Origin: Pseudomonas sp. KUIN-1
GTDB lineage: Bacteria; Pseudomonadota; Gammaproteobacteria; Pseudomonadales; Pseudomonadaceae
Direction: 5' to 3'
Length of the DNA stretch: 64,000 bases
NCBI RefSeq assembly: GCF_009176725.1
Contig: NZ_AP020337.1
Coordinates: 3,851,501-3,915,500, forward strand
A model generated the notes under the pieces. That model was not told the origin of the DNA. It did no database searches and worked only from the letters and a program-made list of their open reading frames with translations. The translations under genes and the position numbers were made by a program. Shown here one piece after another: positions 44,027-52,878 of the stretch (position 1 is its first letter; each line of letters opens with the position of its first letter).

Positions 44027-45184
44027 ATGCAATGGAATGGAGCGCTGCTCTGCACAGGACTTCTGCTGGTCAGTGCAGTGGCTGTTGCCGACGACGACAC
44101 AGCGTCTGTCGACGCATTCGTGCAGGCAGAAGCCAGTAAAGTGATGCAGGAAAATCATATCGCGGGCCTGTCGATTGCCGTCACTCGCCAGGGCAAACAG
44201 CAGTTCTACACCTATGGCGTCGCGTCAAAAGCCACCGGCCAGCCAGTGACCCGCGATACGCTGTTTGAACTCGGCTCGATCAGCAAGACCTTCACCGCCA
44301 CCCTCGCTACCTGGGCGCAGGCCAATGGGCAGCTGTCGCTGACGCAAAGCATCGACAGCTATATTCCGCAGTTGCAGGCCACGCGGCTGGGCAAGGTGCC
44401 AATTTTCCATCTGGGCACCCACACGGCTGGCGGCTTCCCGCTTCAGGTGCCGGACAAAGTGCAGAACACCCGTCAGTTGATGGAATATTTCAAGGCCTGG
44501 CAGCCCGAATATCTATCCGGCACCCATCGCACGTACGCCAACCCCAGTGTGGGCCTGCTCGGCATGGTTGCAGCGCGCAGCATGCAGCTGCCGTATGAAC
44601 AGGCCCTGCAGCAGCGGCTGTTTCCGGCGCTGGGTCTGAGTAACACCTATATCAACGTACCCGATGAAAAACAGGCGCTGTATGCGCAGGGCTACAACAA
44701 ACTCGACGAGCCGGTCAGGGTCAATCCAGGTCCGCTGGCGGCTGAAGCCTACGGGGTGAAATCGAGCAGCAGCGACTTGCTACGCTTCGTCGAAGCGAAC
44801 ATCGGACTCGGTCAAAACGACGCCGCGCTGCAAAAAGCCCTGCGCGATACCCGGACCGGCTATTTCAAGGTCGGCGGCATGACTCAGGACCTGATCTGGG
44901 AGCAGTATCCGCTGCCGGTTCGTCTGGAGACGCTGCTTGAGGGCAATGCCAGCGCCATGCTGAACACGGTCAAAGCCGAAATGATCGAACCGCCGCAGGC
45001 AGCGCAATCTTCGGTCTGGGTCAACAAAACCGGATCAACCAACGGTTTCGGCGGCTATGTGGCGTTCATTCCGGAGCAGCAGTTGGGGATTGCCATCCTC
45101 GCCAACAAAAACTACCCAAACGAGGAGCGGGTGAAACTGGCCTATCGGATTCTGCAGAAAATGGGCTGCTGCTCAACGCCCTGA
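44027..45184 (+). CDS. ampC: Class C beta-lactamase AmpC
   Basis: A 385-residue serine beta-lactamase with a signal peptide (cleavage near AVA-DDD). The active-site motifs are all present: SISK (nucleophile serine and lysine, in FELGSISKTFTATLA), YAN (in RTYANPSVGLLG) and KTG (in NKTGSTNGFGGYVAF). It hydrolyses cephalosporins in the periplasm. AAGGAG precedes the ATG at 44027; the frame is open to 43787 but the extension is not AmpC-like. No divergent ampR is present, unlike P. aeruginosa. Its last 12 bp overlap the end of ada on the other strand. Confidence 0.95.
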   Translation: MQWNGALLCTGLLLVSAVAVADDDTASVDAFVQAEASKVMQENHIAGLSIAVTRQGKQQFYTYGVASKATGQPVTRDTLFELGSISKTFTATLATWAQANGQLSLTQSIDSYIPQLQATRLGKVPIFHLGTHTAGGFPLQVPDKVQNTRQLMEYFKAWQPEYLSGTHRTYANPSVGLLGMVAARSMQLPYEQALQQRLFPALGLSNTYINVPDEKQALYAQGYNKLDEPVRVNPGPLAAEAYGVKSSSSDLLRFVEANIGLGQNDAALQKALRDTRTGYFKVGGMTQDLIWEQYPLPVRLETLLEGNASAMLNTVKAEMIEPPQAAQSSVWVNKTGSTNGFGGYVAFIPEQQLGIAILANKNYPNEERVKLAYRILQKMGCCSTP

Positions 45185-46279
45185 AAACAGCCCTGCCCCT
45201 TCGGCCGCTTCGATTTCAAGCAGCTTGCGCTTGCGCTCGACGCCCCAGCGGTAGCCCGACAACGATCCATCGCTGCGCACCACGCGGTGGCAGGGAATCG
45301 CCACCGCGAGCTTGTTCGCACCGCAGGCGTTGGCCACCGCACGGACTGCACTGGGCAGCCCTATCTGCGTCGCGATCTGTGTATAGGTGGCCGTCGATCC
45401 GGCAGGAATGTCCCTGAGCGCCTGCCAGACCCGCTCCTGAAACACCGTGCCGCGGATATCCAGTGGCAGCGCCAGGCCGGTCGCAGGTGATTCGACAAAA
45501 CCCACGACCTCGGCAACCAGTTGTTCGAACGCGGCGTCTGCACCGATCAGGTTGGCGTTGGGAAACTGGTCCTGGAAAGCTTCGATCAGCGCATGCGGGT
45601 CATCACCGAGCGAAATCGCACAGATGCCCTTGCTGCTGGTGGCCACCAGAATCGAACCCAGCGAACTTTCCCCCAGAGCGAACCTGATATCGACATTGGC
45701 GCCGCCCGCGCGGTATTCGGAAGGTTTCATGCCGAGCATGTTCTGCGAAGCCTCATAGAAACGACTGTTGGCGTTGTAGCCCGCCTCGTACAACGCACGG
45801 GTAATGCTTAGGTCCTGTGAGAGCTGGACTTTCACCCGCGAACGTAACGAGGCGACACTGTAGGCCCTGGGCGTCAGCCCGGTCAGTCTTTTGAAAATGC
45901 GGTGGAAATGAAAACCGCTGATCCCGACCTGCTCCGCAAGCGCGGTCAGATTGAGCATCGAATCGGCGGCATCGATCAGTCTGCAGGCCTGGGCAACGAC
46001 TTCTGCGTGCTTGCGTTGCAGCGCGTTTGAGTCGCCGGCATTGCGCAGGGATGGGCGAAACCCGGCGGCCTCGGCGTCGTGCGCACTATCAAAAAACACC
46101 ACGTTTTCCGGACGCGGCAGCCGGGTCGGGCTGCACGGCTTGCAATAGATGCCGGTGGTCAGCACGCCATAAACGAAGTCAGCGCCGGCGTGTGAACGCC
46201 GATTGACCAGGATGTCCCAGCGCGGGTCGTCTTCAGTGCGCAGGGCGCGTGCCGTTTGAGTGCCTTCTGTGCTGTCCAT
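45173..46279 (-). CDS. ada: Ada bifunctional methyltransferase/regulator with degenerate N-terminal zinc site
   Basis: A 368-residue Ada-type protein: N-terminal AdaA domain, AraC-type helix-turn-helix (about 105-190; LNLTALAEQVGISGFHFHRIF), and a C-terminal O6-methylguanine-DNA methyltransferase with the acceptor motif AIPCHRVV. The N-terminal domain normally binds zinc through four cysteines. Here the first pair is respaced (YCKPCSP instead of YCRPSC), and the second pair, usually PCxRC, is PSLRN. Methylphosphotriester repair and self-activation are therefore probably lost, while O6-methylguanine repair should remain. It lies just downstream of alkA. The ATG at 46279 fits the family better than the longer frame. 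Confidence 0.9.
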   Translation of the reverse strand: MDSTEGTQTARALRTEDDPRWDILVNRRSHAGADFVYGVLTTGIYCKPCSPTRLPRPENVVFFDSAHDAEAAGFRPSLRNAGDSNALQRKHAEVVAQACRLIDAADSMLNLTALAEQVGISGFHFHRIFKRLTGLTPRAYSVASLRSRVKVQLSQDLSITRALYEAGYNANSRFYEASQNMLGMKPSEYRAGGANVDIRFALGESSLGSILVATSSKGICAISLGDDPHALIEAFQDQFPNANLIGADAAFEQLVAEVVGFVESPATGLALPLDIRGTVFQERVWQALRDIPAGSTATYTQIATQIGLPSAVRAVANACGANKLAVAIPCHRVVRSDGSLSGYRWGVERKRKLLEIEAAEGAGLFSGR

Positions 46280-46348
46280 GGTCGAGCCTGCCTTGAGTTT
46301 CGATAAGCCTGCGCCTGTCGGAGCCACTGGGCACTCCGAGTCTTGCTT

Positions 46349-47014
46349 TCAAATTCGAGATGAGCCGAGTTCGCTGAAATCGACCGGTACTCGCCACAGA
46401 TACCAGGCAGCAATGGTTCGGTAAGGCGCGAAGCGTTCGGCAAGCCGGGCCATTTGCCGGTGCGACGGTTTGAGTTGCAGAGCATACAGTCGCCGGTATC
46501 CTTCGCACACGCCGAAGTCGCTGGCTGGCATCACATCCAGCTGACCGAGCCCATAGATGAGCATCATCTCCACGGTCCAGCGCCCCACGCCCGGCAACTG
46601 GATCAGGCGTTCGACCAGCGCCTCGTTGCCCATCGCCAGCGCAGCACTGACCTCAGGCACCAGACCGTCCAACCGCGCAGCGGCAATCGCCTTGATCGCC
46701 CGGCATTTGGACGCCGAGAAGCCACAGGAACGCAGTGCCTGATCATCCAGCTCGACCAGTGCCGGGGCACTCGGAAAGCTGACCTCTGGAAAAAGGGAGC
46801 GCAATCTCATGACCATCGCATCGCCCGCCCTGGCATGCAATTGCTGATAGGCAACGGCCTTGACCAGCGCCTGAAACGGGTCCTGCGCTGCGCTGACCGG
46901 ATGCAGACAAGGGCCGACCAGGTCGATCAGCGCCTGCCATTGCGGGTCTAAAGACCTGAGCGCCGCGACCGCCTCGGCATGCTCGCGGTCGGTGCTGTCT
47001 GATTCTGATGACAT
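46349..47014 (-). CDS. alkA: DNA-3-methyladenine glycosylase (AlkA-like)
   Basis: A 221-residue HhH-GPD glycosylase. The helix-hairpin-helix is LIQLPGVGRWTVEMMLIYG and the catalytic aspartate is in VMPASDFGVCEGYRRLY. It resembles the short MAG/AlkA type without the N-terminal domain of E. coli AlkA. It removes alkylated purines. The gene is upstream of ada in the same direction with a 69-bp gap, so the two probably form an alkylation-damage operon. Confidence 0.88.
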   Translation of the reverse strand: MSSESDSTDREHAEAVAALRSLDPQWQALIDLVGPCLHPVSAAQDPFQALVKAVAYQQLHARAGDAMVMRLRSLFPEVSFPSAPALVELDDQALRSCGFSASKCRAIKAIAAARLDGLVPEVSAALAMGNEALVERLIQLPGVGRWTVEMMLIYGLGQLDVMPASDFGVCEGYRRLYALQLKPSHRQMARLAERFAPYRTIAAWYLWRVPVDFSELGSSRI

Positions 47015-47180
47015 GATGATTTCCAGATGAGAGCGGCAACCAGGGTTTACAAGAGGGTTGAAAATGATCGCTGATTGTCGAAGGCCGCGGAACGTTCAAA
47101 ACACCGCGAGCGATTAGCTGAACCTGACCTGAACGACCTGCCAAAAACGCAATCCCGATAAAAAACAACTACACGCATTC

Positions 47181-47199
47181 AAGAATGAGTATCATTATG
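47181..47199. promoter_or_regulatory. Fur box of the efe operon
   Basis: AAGAATGAGTATCATTATG matches the 19-bp Fur consensus at 14 positions and lies 68 bp before efeU. It fits iron repression of the uptake operon. Confidence 0.7.
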
Positions 47200-47266
47200 T
47201 TACGCAGTGTTTCCGGCCTATGGCTCGTCGAGACACATTCACCCTACAGCTTTGACCCGGTGAGAT

Positions 47267-48121
47267 ATGCTCGTTCCCTTTTTGATCATGCTGCGCGAAG
47301 GCATCGAAGCCGCACTTATCGTTGGCATTATCGCCAGTTACCTGAAGCAGACCGGCCGTGGCGAGTGGATGCCTGCGGTGTGGATCGGCGTATTTCTGGC
47401 TGTCGCGCTCTCGCTGTTCGTCGGTGGCGGGCTTGAGTTGATGAGCGCCGAGTTTCCGCAGAAGCAGCAGGAACTGTTCGAAGGCATCGTCGGCCTGATC
47501 GCCGTTGGCATTCTCAGTTCCATGGTGTTCTGGATGCGCAAGGTGGCACGATCGATCAAACACGCGCTGCACGAATCGCTGGACGCAGCCCTCACCGGCT
47601 CGAAAAACCAGACCTACGCGCTGATCGCCATGGTGTTTTTCGCCGTGGCCCGCGAAGGGCTGGAAACCGTATTCTTTCTGCTCGCTGTGTTCCAGCAGAG
47701 CGAAGGCTCCGGCGCGCCGTTGGGCGCCCTGCTCGGTCTGTTGCTGGCGGTCGGTTTCGGCGTGGCCATCTACAGCGGCAGCATGCGTCTCAACCTGAGC
47801 CTGTTTTTCCGCTGGACCGGGCTGTTCATTCTGGTAGTGGCGGCGGGCATTCTCGCCAACTCCGTTCAGGCACTGCATGAAGCCGGGGTCTGGAATCACC
47901 TGCAGGAAGTGGTCTTCGACATCAGTGCACGGTTGCCGATGGACGGCCCTGCCGGTTCGGTGCTGGCAGGCATGTTCGGTTACCAGGACGCACCGACGGT
48001 CAGCACTCTGAGTGCCTACCTGATTTACCTGATCGGGGCGCTGCTGCTGTTCTTCAAGCCGCATACCCCGACGACTGGCAAGGTCATGCAGCCAAACACC
48101 TCTTCTGTTACGAACGAATAA
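47267..48121 (+). CDS. efeU: FTR1-family ferrous iron permease EfeU
   Basis: A 284-residue membrane protein with seven predicted helices and two REGxE motifs, REGIE (residues 10-14) and REGLE (about 128-132), the hallmark of iron permeases that move oxidised Fe2+ across the inner membrane. GGTGAG precedes the ATG. It is the first gene of a four-gene operon behind a Fur box; efeO starts eight bases after its stop. Confidence 0.93.
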   Translation: MLVPFLIMLREGIEAALIVGIIASYLKQTGRGEWMPAVWIGVFLAVALSLFVGGGLELMSAEFPQKQQELFEGIVGLIAVGILSSMVFWMRKVARSIKHALHESLDAALTGSKNQTYALIAMVFFAVAREGLETVFFLLAVFQQSEGSGAPLGALLGLLLAVGFGVAIYSGSMRLNLSLFFRWTGLFILVVAAGILANSVQALHEAGVWNHLQEVVFDISARLPMDGPAGSVLAGMFGYQDAPTVSTLSAYLIYLIGALLLFFKPHTPTTGKVMQPNTSSVTNE

Positions 48122-48129
48122 GGGCCTCC

Positions 48130-49341
48130 ATGTCTAACCGTCCCTCAGGGCCTTCCGGGAAAGCCCGGCCGCCCCGTGTCCTGCGATTGGCAGTCGCCGG
48201 CTCAGTGATCCTGATGATCGCCGCAGGCGGGCTGTTCTACTACGCCTCGCAGGTCGCCGTGAAAAAGCGCGCAGCCAATGCCGGAACTGAAACCGTGGTC
48301 AATATCCACGCGCACAACTGCGAACCGAACGCCTTGACGGTCGCGGCGGGCAACAACGCCTTCCGCATCGTCAACCGCTCCGAGCGCGCCGTCGAATGGG
48401 AAATTCTCGATGGCGTGCTGGTGATCGAAGAGCGGGAAAACATCGCGCCGGGCCTGAGCCAGGTGATCAATGCCAACCTGGCACCCGGCGATTACACGAT
48501 TACCTGCGGTCTGCTGAGCAATCCGCGCGGCACCTTGCACGTCACGCCGACGGCAGAGTCCGACGCCAAGGCCAAGGCGCGTCCGTCCATGACCGCCTTC
48601 ATCGGGCCGCTCTCCGAGTACCGCGTGTACCTGAGCCTGCAGAGTTCGGCGCTGATCAAGGCAGTCACCGCCCTGCAACAGGCCATTGATGCCGGCGACC
48701 TGAGCGCCGCCCAGGCGGCCTACCTGCCCGCCCGCGCCGCCTACCAGCGCATTGCACCGGCTGCACAGCGTCTCGCCGAACTGGACAATGCAATCAACGC
48801 CCGCGCCGACTACTACGAGAAACGTGAACAGGACCCCGGCTTCAGCGGTTTCCATCGCATTGAATACGGCCTGTTCGAGCAACACAGCGTCGAGGGCCTG
48901 ACGCCGGTGGTGCAGCGTCTGCAAACCGATGTCACCCAGCTCAAGCAACAGTTGCTGGCGCAATCGCTGGCGCCCGAGCAATTGGCGGCCATCGCCACCC
49001 GCACCCTGCGCAGCCTGGCTGAGGTACGCAGCAACGGCGAAGAGGAACGCTACAGCCACAGCGACCTCAACGGCTTTGCTGCCAACCTGGACGGCACCCG
49101 CAAGATCGTCGACCTGCTGCGTCCGTTGCTGGCCCGCAGTGCGGGCGATCTGTTGCAGAAGATCGACGCGGCCATGGCCGATCTGGACACCACGCTCGAT
49201 GCGCTGAGCAGCGCCGATGGTGGCGTGCGCCCGTACGATCAGGTGGACGCGACGCAGCGTCAGCAGATCGCCGCCAAGGCTGGCGCTCTGGCTGACGCGC
49301 TCAATGGCATCGACCCGGCACTCGGCCTCTCCGGCCTCTGA
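48130..49341 (+). CDS. efeO: EfeO, cupredoxin plus M75 domain
   Basis: A 403-residue periplasmic protein with an N-terminal membrane anchor (about 20-42; LAVAGSVILMIAAGGLFYYA). A cupredoxin-like domain follows (about 55-140; HAHNCEPN, DYTITCGLLSNPRG), then an M75 imelysin-type domain (about 155-400) with FHRIEYGLFEQ containing the HxxE metal motif. It is thought to bind and pass Fe2+ to EfeU. Confidence 0.92.
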   Translation: MSNRPSGPSGKARPPRVLRLAVAGSVILMIAAGGLFYYASQVAVKKRAANAGTETVVNIHAHNCEPNALTVAAGNNAFRIVNRSERAVEWEILDGVLVIEERENIAPGLSQVINANLAPGDYTITCGLLSNPRGTLHVTPTAESDAKAKARPSMTAFIGPLSEYRVYLSLQSSALIKAVTALQQAIDAGDLSAAQAAYLPARAAYQRIAPAAQRLAELDNAINARADYYEKREQDPGFSGFHRIEYGLFEQHSVEGLTPVVQRLQTDVTQLKQQLLAQSLAPEQLAAIATRTLRSLAEVRSNGEEERYSHSDLNGFAANLDGTRKIVDLLRPLLARSAGDLLQKIDAAMADLDTTLDALSSADGGVRPYDQVDATQRQQIAAKAGALADALNGIDPALGLSGL

Positions 49342-49365
49342 TTTACTGGAGCACAGCACATCACC

Positions 49366-50688
49366 ATGAAAAACCCGGACAGCAATCCAGACACAAGCAA
49401 CGCTCCGACCTCCCTGCAACGCCGCCGCGTGCTGATGGGGCTTGGCGCTGCAGGGGCCGCGCTGGCTGGCAGCAGCCTGAGCGGCAACGTACTTGCCGCA
49501 GCACCTGCACAAGTCGCCGAAGCGCCAAACAGCGAGAAAACGCAGGACCACAACGCGTTTCACGGCGTGCATCAGAGCGGCATCGTCAACCCGCGCCCTG
49601 CCGCGGGCATGCTGGTGGCGTTCGATGTTCTGGCCGCCGACCGTGAGGACCTGGAACGCCTGTTTCGCACGCTGAACGAGCGCATCGCGTTCCTGATGAC
49701 CGGTGGCCCGGTGCCGGAGATCGATCCGAAACTGCCCCCTCCGGACTCGGGCATTCTCGGCCCGGTGGTGACCCCGGACAACCTGACCATCACCGTGTCG
49801 GTGGGCGAGTCGCTGTTCGATGAGCGTTTCGGCCTGGCCCCGATCAAGCCGAAACGCCTGAGCCGGATGACCGGTTTCCCCAACGATGCGCTGGATCCGG
49901 CCAGTTGCCACGGCGATCTGAGCATCCAGTTCTGCGCCAACACCGCCGACAGCAACATCCATGCGCTGCGCGACATCGTCAAGAACCTGCCCGATCTGCT
50001 GCTGGTGCGCTGGAAACAGGAAGGCACCGTGCCGCCCCAGGCACCGAAGAAACCCGGTCAGCCGCCGGAAAGTGCGCGCAACTTCCTGGGTTTCCGGGAT
50101 GGTTCGGCGAACCCGGATTCCAACAACCAGAAGACCATGAACGAACTGGTCTGGGTGCAGCCGGGCAGCGACGAACCGGCCTGGGCCGCCAACGGCAGCT
50201 ATCAGGCGGTGCGCATCATCCGCAACTTCGTCGAGCGTTGGGACCGCACGCCGTTGCAGGAGCAGGAATCGATTTTCGGTCGCAGCAAAAGCACCGGCGC
50301 GCCCATGGACGGCAAGGTCGAGAGCGATGTGCCCAACTACGCGGCAGACCCGGAAGGCAAGAAAACCCGGCTGGATTCGCACATCCGCCTGGCCAACCCG
50401 CGTACCGCCGAAAGCCAGCGCAACCTGATCCTGCGTCGTCCGTTCAATTACTCCAACGGGGTGAACAAGAACGGGCAACTGGACATGGGCCTGCTGTTCA
50501 TCTGCTACCAGGCCGATCTGGAAAAGGGCTTCATTACGGTACAGAGCCGGCTTAACGGCGAGCCGCTGGAGGAATACCTCAAACCGGTCGGTGGCGGCTA
50601 TTTCTTCACCCTGCCGGGGGTAACCGGCGACCAGGATTTCATCGGTCGCTCGCTGCTGGCGGCCGTAGCGCCCACTAAAAACGCATGA
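49366..50688 (+). CDS. efeB: Dyp-type haem peroxidase EfeB
   Basis: A 440-residue Dyp-type peroxidase with a twin-arginine signal (RRRVLMGLGAAGAALAGSSL). The distal motif is GFRDGSANP and the proximal histidine lies in SHIRLANPRT. EfeB oxidises Fe2+ or releases iron from haem in the periplasm and requires Tat export. Its last four bases overlap an in-frame upstream extension of the next gene. Confidence 0.93.
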   Translation: MKNPDSNPDTSNAPTSLQRRRVLMGLGAAGAALAGSSLSGNVLAAAPAQVAEAPNSEKTQDHNAFHGVHQSGIVNPRPAAGMLVAFDVLAADREDLERLFRTLNERIAFLMTGGPVPEIDPKLPPPDSGILGPVVTPDNLTITVSVGESLFDERFGLAPIKPKRLSRMTGFPNDALDPASCHGDLSIQFCANTADSNIHALRDIVKNLPDLLLVRWKQEGTVPPQAPKKPGQPPESARNFLGFRDGSANPDSNNQKTMNELVWVQPGSDEPAWAANGSYQAVRIIRNFVERWDRTPLQEQESIFGRSKSTGAPMDGKVESDVPNYAADPEGKKTRLDSHIRLANPRTAESQRNLILRRPFNYSNGVNKNGQLDMGLLFICYQADLEKGFITVQSRLNGEPLEEYLKPVGGGYFFTLPGVTGDQDFIGRSLLAAVAPTKNA

Positions 50689-50717
50689 CCTATCCACTCC
50701 TGACCCGGAAGACACTC

Positions 50718-51542
50718 ATGAAAAAGACGCCCCTGGCTTTGCTCCTGACCCTTGGCCTGCTCCAGACCCCACTGGCGGCCTTTGCCGCCACCGCGCCGCT
50801 GGATCTGGTAGGCCCGGTGTCGGACTACAAGATCTACGTGACCGAGAACATTGAAGAGCTGGTCAGCCACACCCAGAAATTCACCGATGCCGTGAAGAAA
50901 GGCGACATCGCGACAGCCAAAAAGCTCTACGCCCCTACCCGCGTGTACTACGAGTCGGTAGAACCGATTGCCGAACTGTTCAGTGACCTGGACGCCTCCA
51001 TCGACTCACGCGTCGACGACCATGAACAAGGCGTGGCGGCGGAAGACTTCACTGGCTTCCATCGTCTGGAATATGCGCTGTTCTCGCAGAACACCACGAA
51101 GGATCAGGGCCCTATCGCCGACAAGCTGTTGAGCGACGTCAAGGACCTGGAAAAGCGCGTGGCCGACCTGACCTTCCCGCCTGAAAAAGTCGTCGGCGGC
51201 GCAGCAGCCCTGCTGGAAGAAGTGGCAGCGACCAAGATCTCCGGCGAAGAAGACCGCTACAGCCACACCGACCTGTATGACTTCCAGGGCAACATCGACG
51301 GCGCGAAAAAAATCGTCGACCTGTTCCGTCCGCAGATCGAACAGCAGGACAAGGCCTTTTCCAGCAAAGTCGACAAGAACTTCGCCACCGTGGACAAGAT
51401 CCTCGCCAAGTACAAGACCAAGGACGGTGGCTTTGAAACCTACGACAAAGTCAAAGAAAACGATCGCAAAGCCCTGGTCGGCCCGGTCAACACCCTGGCA
51501 GAAGACCTCTCGACCCTGCGCGGCAAACTGGGCCTGAACTGA
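50718..51542 (+). CDS. efeM: EfeM, M75-only periplasmic protein
   Basis: A 274-residue protein with a signal peptide (cleavage near AAFA-AT) and a single M75 domain. It shows VGPVSDYKIYVTENIEEL at the start and FHRLEYALFSQN with the HxxE motif. It lacks the cupredoxin domain of EfeO, so the operon has two different M75 proteins. A similar EfeM protein is known from P. syringae. The ATG at 50718 has GGAAG upstream and starts the signal peptide; the frame extension to 50685 is not used. Confidence 0.92.
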   Translation: MKKTPLALLLTLGLLQTPLAAFAATAPLDLVGPVSDYKIYVTENIEELVSHTQKFTDAVKKGDIATAKKLYAPTRVYYESVEPIAELFSDLDASIDSRVDDHEQGVAAEDFTGFHRLEYALFSQNTTKDQGPIADKLLSDVKDLEKRVADLTFPPEKVVGGAAALLEEVAATKISGEEDRYSHTDLYDFQGNIDGAKKIVDLFRPQIEQQDKAFSSKVDKNFATVDKILAKYKTKDGGFETYDKVKENDRKALVGPVNTLAEDLSTLRGKLGLN

Positions 51543-51550
51543 CCTGAAAC

Positions 51551-51577
51551 GCCGCGCCTGCCCAAGGTGCGGCTCTT
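51551..51577 (+). terminator. Probable terminator of the efe operon
   Basis: GCCGCGCC and GGTGCGGC form a stem with one weak pair around seven bases, followed by TCTTT, eight bases after the efeM stop. Confidence 0.55.
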
Positions 51578-51598
51578 TGCCCTGCCCGGTGGTTACTG

Positions 51599-52105
51599 CA
51601 CCTGAGTGTGACGCAGAGCGTCACGAACTGCATTCCCACGCGGAGCGTGAGGAACGATAGTCATCAGCCTCTCAGCTACGCTTCTAAAAAGCTTTTCAAC
51701 CACGATGGCACTGACGACGCAGAGTGCGACGTTAGTGACGGCTGAGTCCTGGCGCTGATCCGGGGCTAGCCTGGCAGGACGCCAGGCTAGCCGCACCGCG
51801 CCATGGATGGCGCGTTGCGGCGACCTCCGGATCAGTGTCAGGACGAAGGAACCCGACGAAGTCGGGCCGGAAACAGGAGCGAAAGGCTTTGGTTACTTTG
51901 GCCTCATCAAAGTAACTCGCCGAGGGGCGAAAAGGTGACCTGAGCCGAACTTCAATCCACCTGACAAAGAAAAACCGCCATGTGACGCAGAGCGTCAGAG
52001 CGTCACGAACTGCATTCCGACGCTGGAGCGTGAGGAACGATAATCTCACTACCGCCATCGTGCGACGCTCTGCGCCGCATGCCCTTCTGGACGCTCTGCG
52101 TCCGC
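51599..52105 (-). repeat. Composite intergenic repeat, left copy
   Basis: About 0.5 kb without a real gene. It consists of short hairpin modules (GTGACGC-N3-GCGTCAC type, around 51605-51655 and 51980-52045, with a related one at 52089-52103) around a core of about 300 bp. The core contains a perfect stem GGCTAGCCTGGC/GCCAGGCTAGCC (51764-51792). The same core and modules occur in inverse orientation at 62811-63315. Open frames inside are low-complexity artefacts of the repeat. Confidence 0.8.
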
Positions 52106-52107
52106 TC

Positions 52108-52878
52108 CTAGATCCCGCTGAACCAGTTGTACCCCTGATCCTCCCAATACCCGCCAGGATTCTCGTTACTGACGAAAATCTCGACTATGTGCTTGGGATT
52201 CTTGAAGCCCAGCTTGGTCGGCACCCGCACCCGCAACGGGTAACCGTAATCAGGTGGCAGGGCCACTTCACCGAAATCCAGCGCCAACAAGGTCTGCGGA
52301 TGCAGCGCAGTAGGCATATCCAGGCTTGAGTAATAGCGGTCAGCGCACTTGAAACCGACAAAACGCGCCGTCGTGTCAGCGCCGATATACTCCAGGAACG
52401 TCTTCAGCGGCACGCCGCCCCACTGCCCTATCGCACTCCAGCCCTCGATACAGATCAACCGCGTGATATCCGTGCGTTGCGGCAGTTTGCGCAGCGCCTC
52501 CAGCGTCCACGGCTGCTTGTCGCGCACCAGCCCCGACACCGCCAGTTGGTAATCGGCAAGATCCAGCTCCGGCACGTTGTATTCAGGGTAGAACGCATTG
52601 AACGGGAACGGGTTGGTCAACTGCGCCTTGCTATAGGTCGGCGCCAGCTTCTGGCCGTTGAACAGCCAGGCCTGAACCCGGTCATTCCAGCGCGACATGG
52701 CCCACAGCACCTTATCGACCTGATCGCCATCCTGCAGGTTGCAGCCCGTGAGCATCGACATCGCGCCCACGGTCAGCCCCGCGCGCAGAAACGAGCGGCG
52801 CTGGATATCGACCAGCTGACGCTGCTGCGCAGGCTCCAGAATGATGCGCTGAGTCGTACGTTTACGTGGTTCGTTCAT
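52108..52878 (-). CDS. Tat-exported molybdopterin oxidoreductase (MsrP/sulfite oxidase family)
   Basis: A 256-residue oxidoreductase of the sulfite-oxidase molybdopterin fold. The N-terminus has RRSFLRAGLTVGAMSML then TGC, a twin-arginine signal with a lipobox-like end. The domain shows TRLICIEGWSAIGQWGGVPL, where the cysteine is the expected molybdenum ligand, and DYGYPLRVRVPTKLGFKNPK. MsrP repairs oxidised methionine in periplasmic proteins, but this sequence could have another substrate. Its ATG overlaps the stop of the cytochrome b gene by four bases. Confidence 0.85.
   Translation of the reverse strand: MNEPRKRTTQRIILEPAQQRQLVDIQRRSFLRAGLTVGAMSMLTGCNLQDGDQVDKVLWAMSRWNDRVQAWLFNGQKLAPTYSKAQLTNPFPFNAFYPEYNVPELDLADYQLAVSGLVRDKQPWTLEALRKLPQRTDITRLICIEGWSAIGQWGGVPLKTFLEYIGADTTARFVGFKCADRYYSSLDMPTALHPQTLLALDFGEVALPPDYGYPLRVRVPTKLGFKNPKHIVEIFVSNENPGGYWEDQGYNWFSGI

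Noticed and set aside
48202..50715. 837-codon minus-strand frame
   Set aside because: The longest shadow in the window, antisense to efeO and efeB, which have clear domains; composition is that of a reversed GC-rich gene.
51599..52105. CRISPR-like array
   Set aside because: The repeated hairpin modules are irregularly spaced, differ in sequence and recur in an inverted copy; no cas genes.
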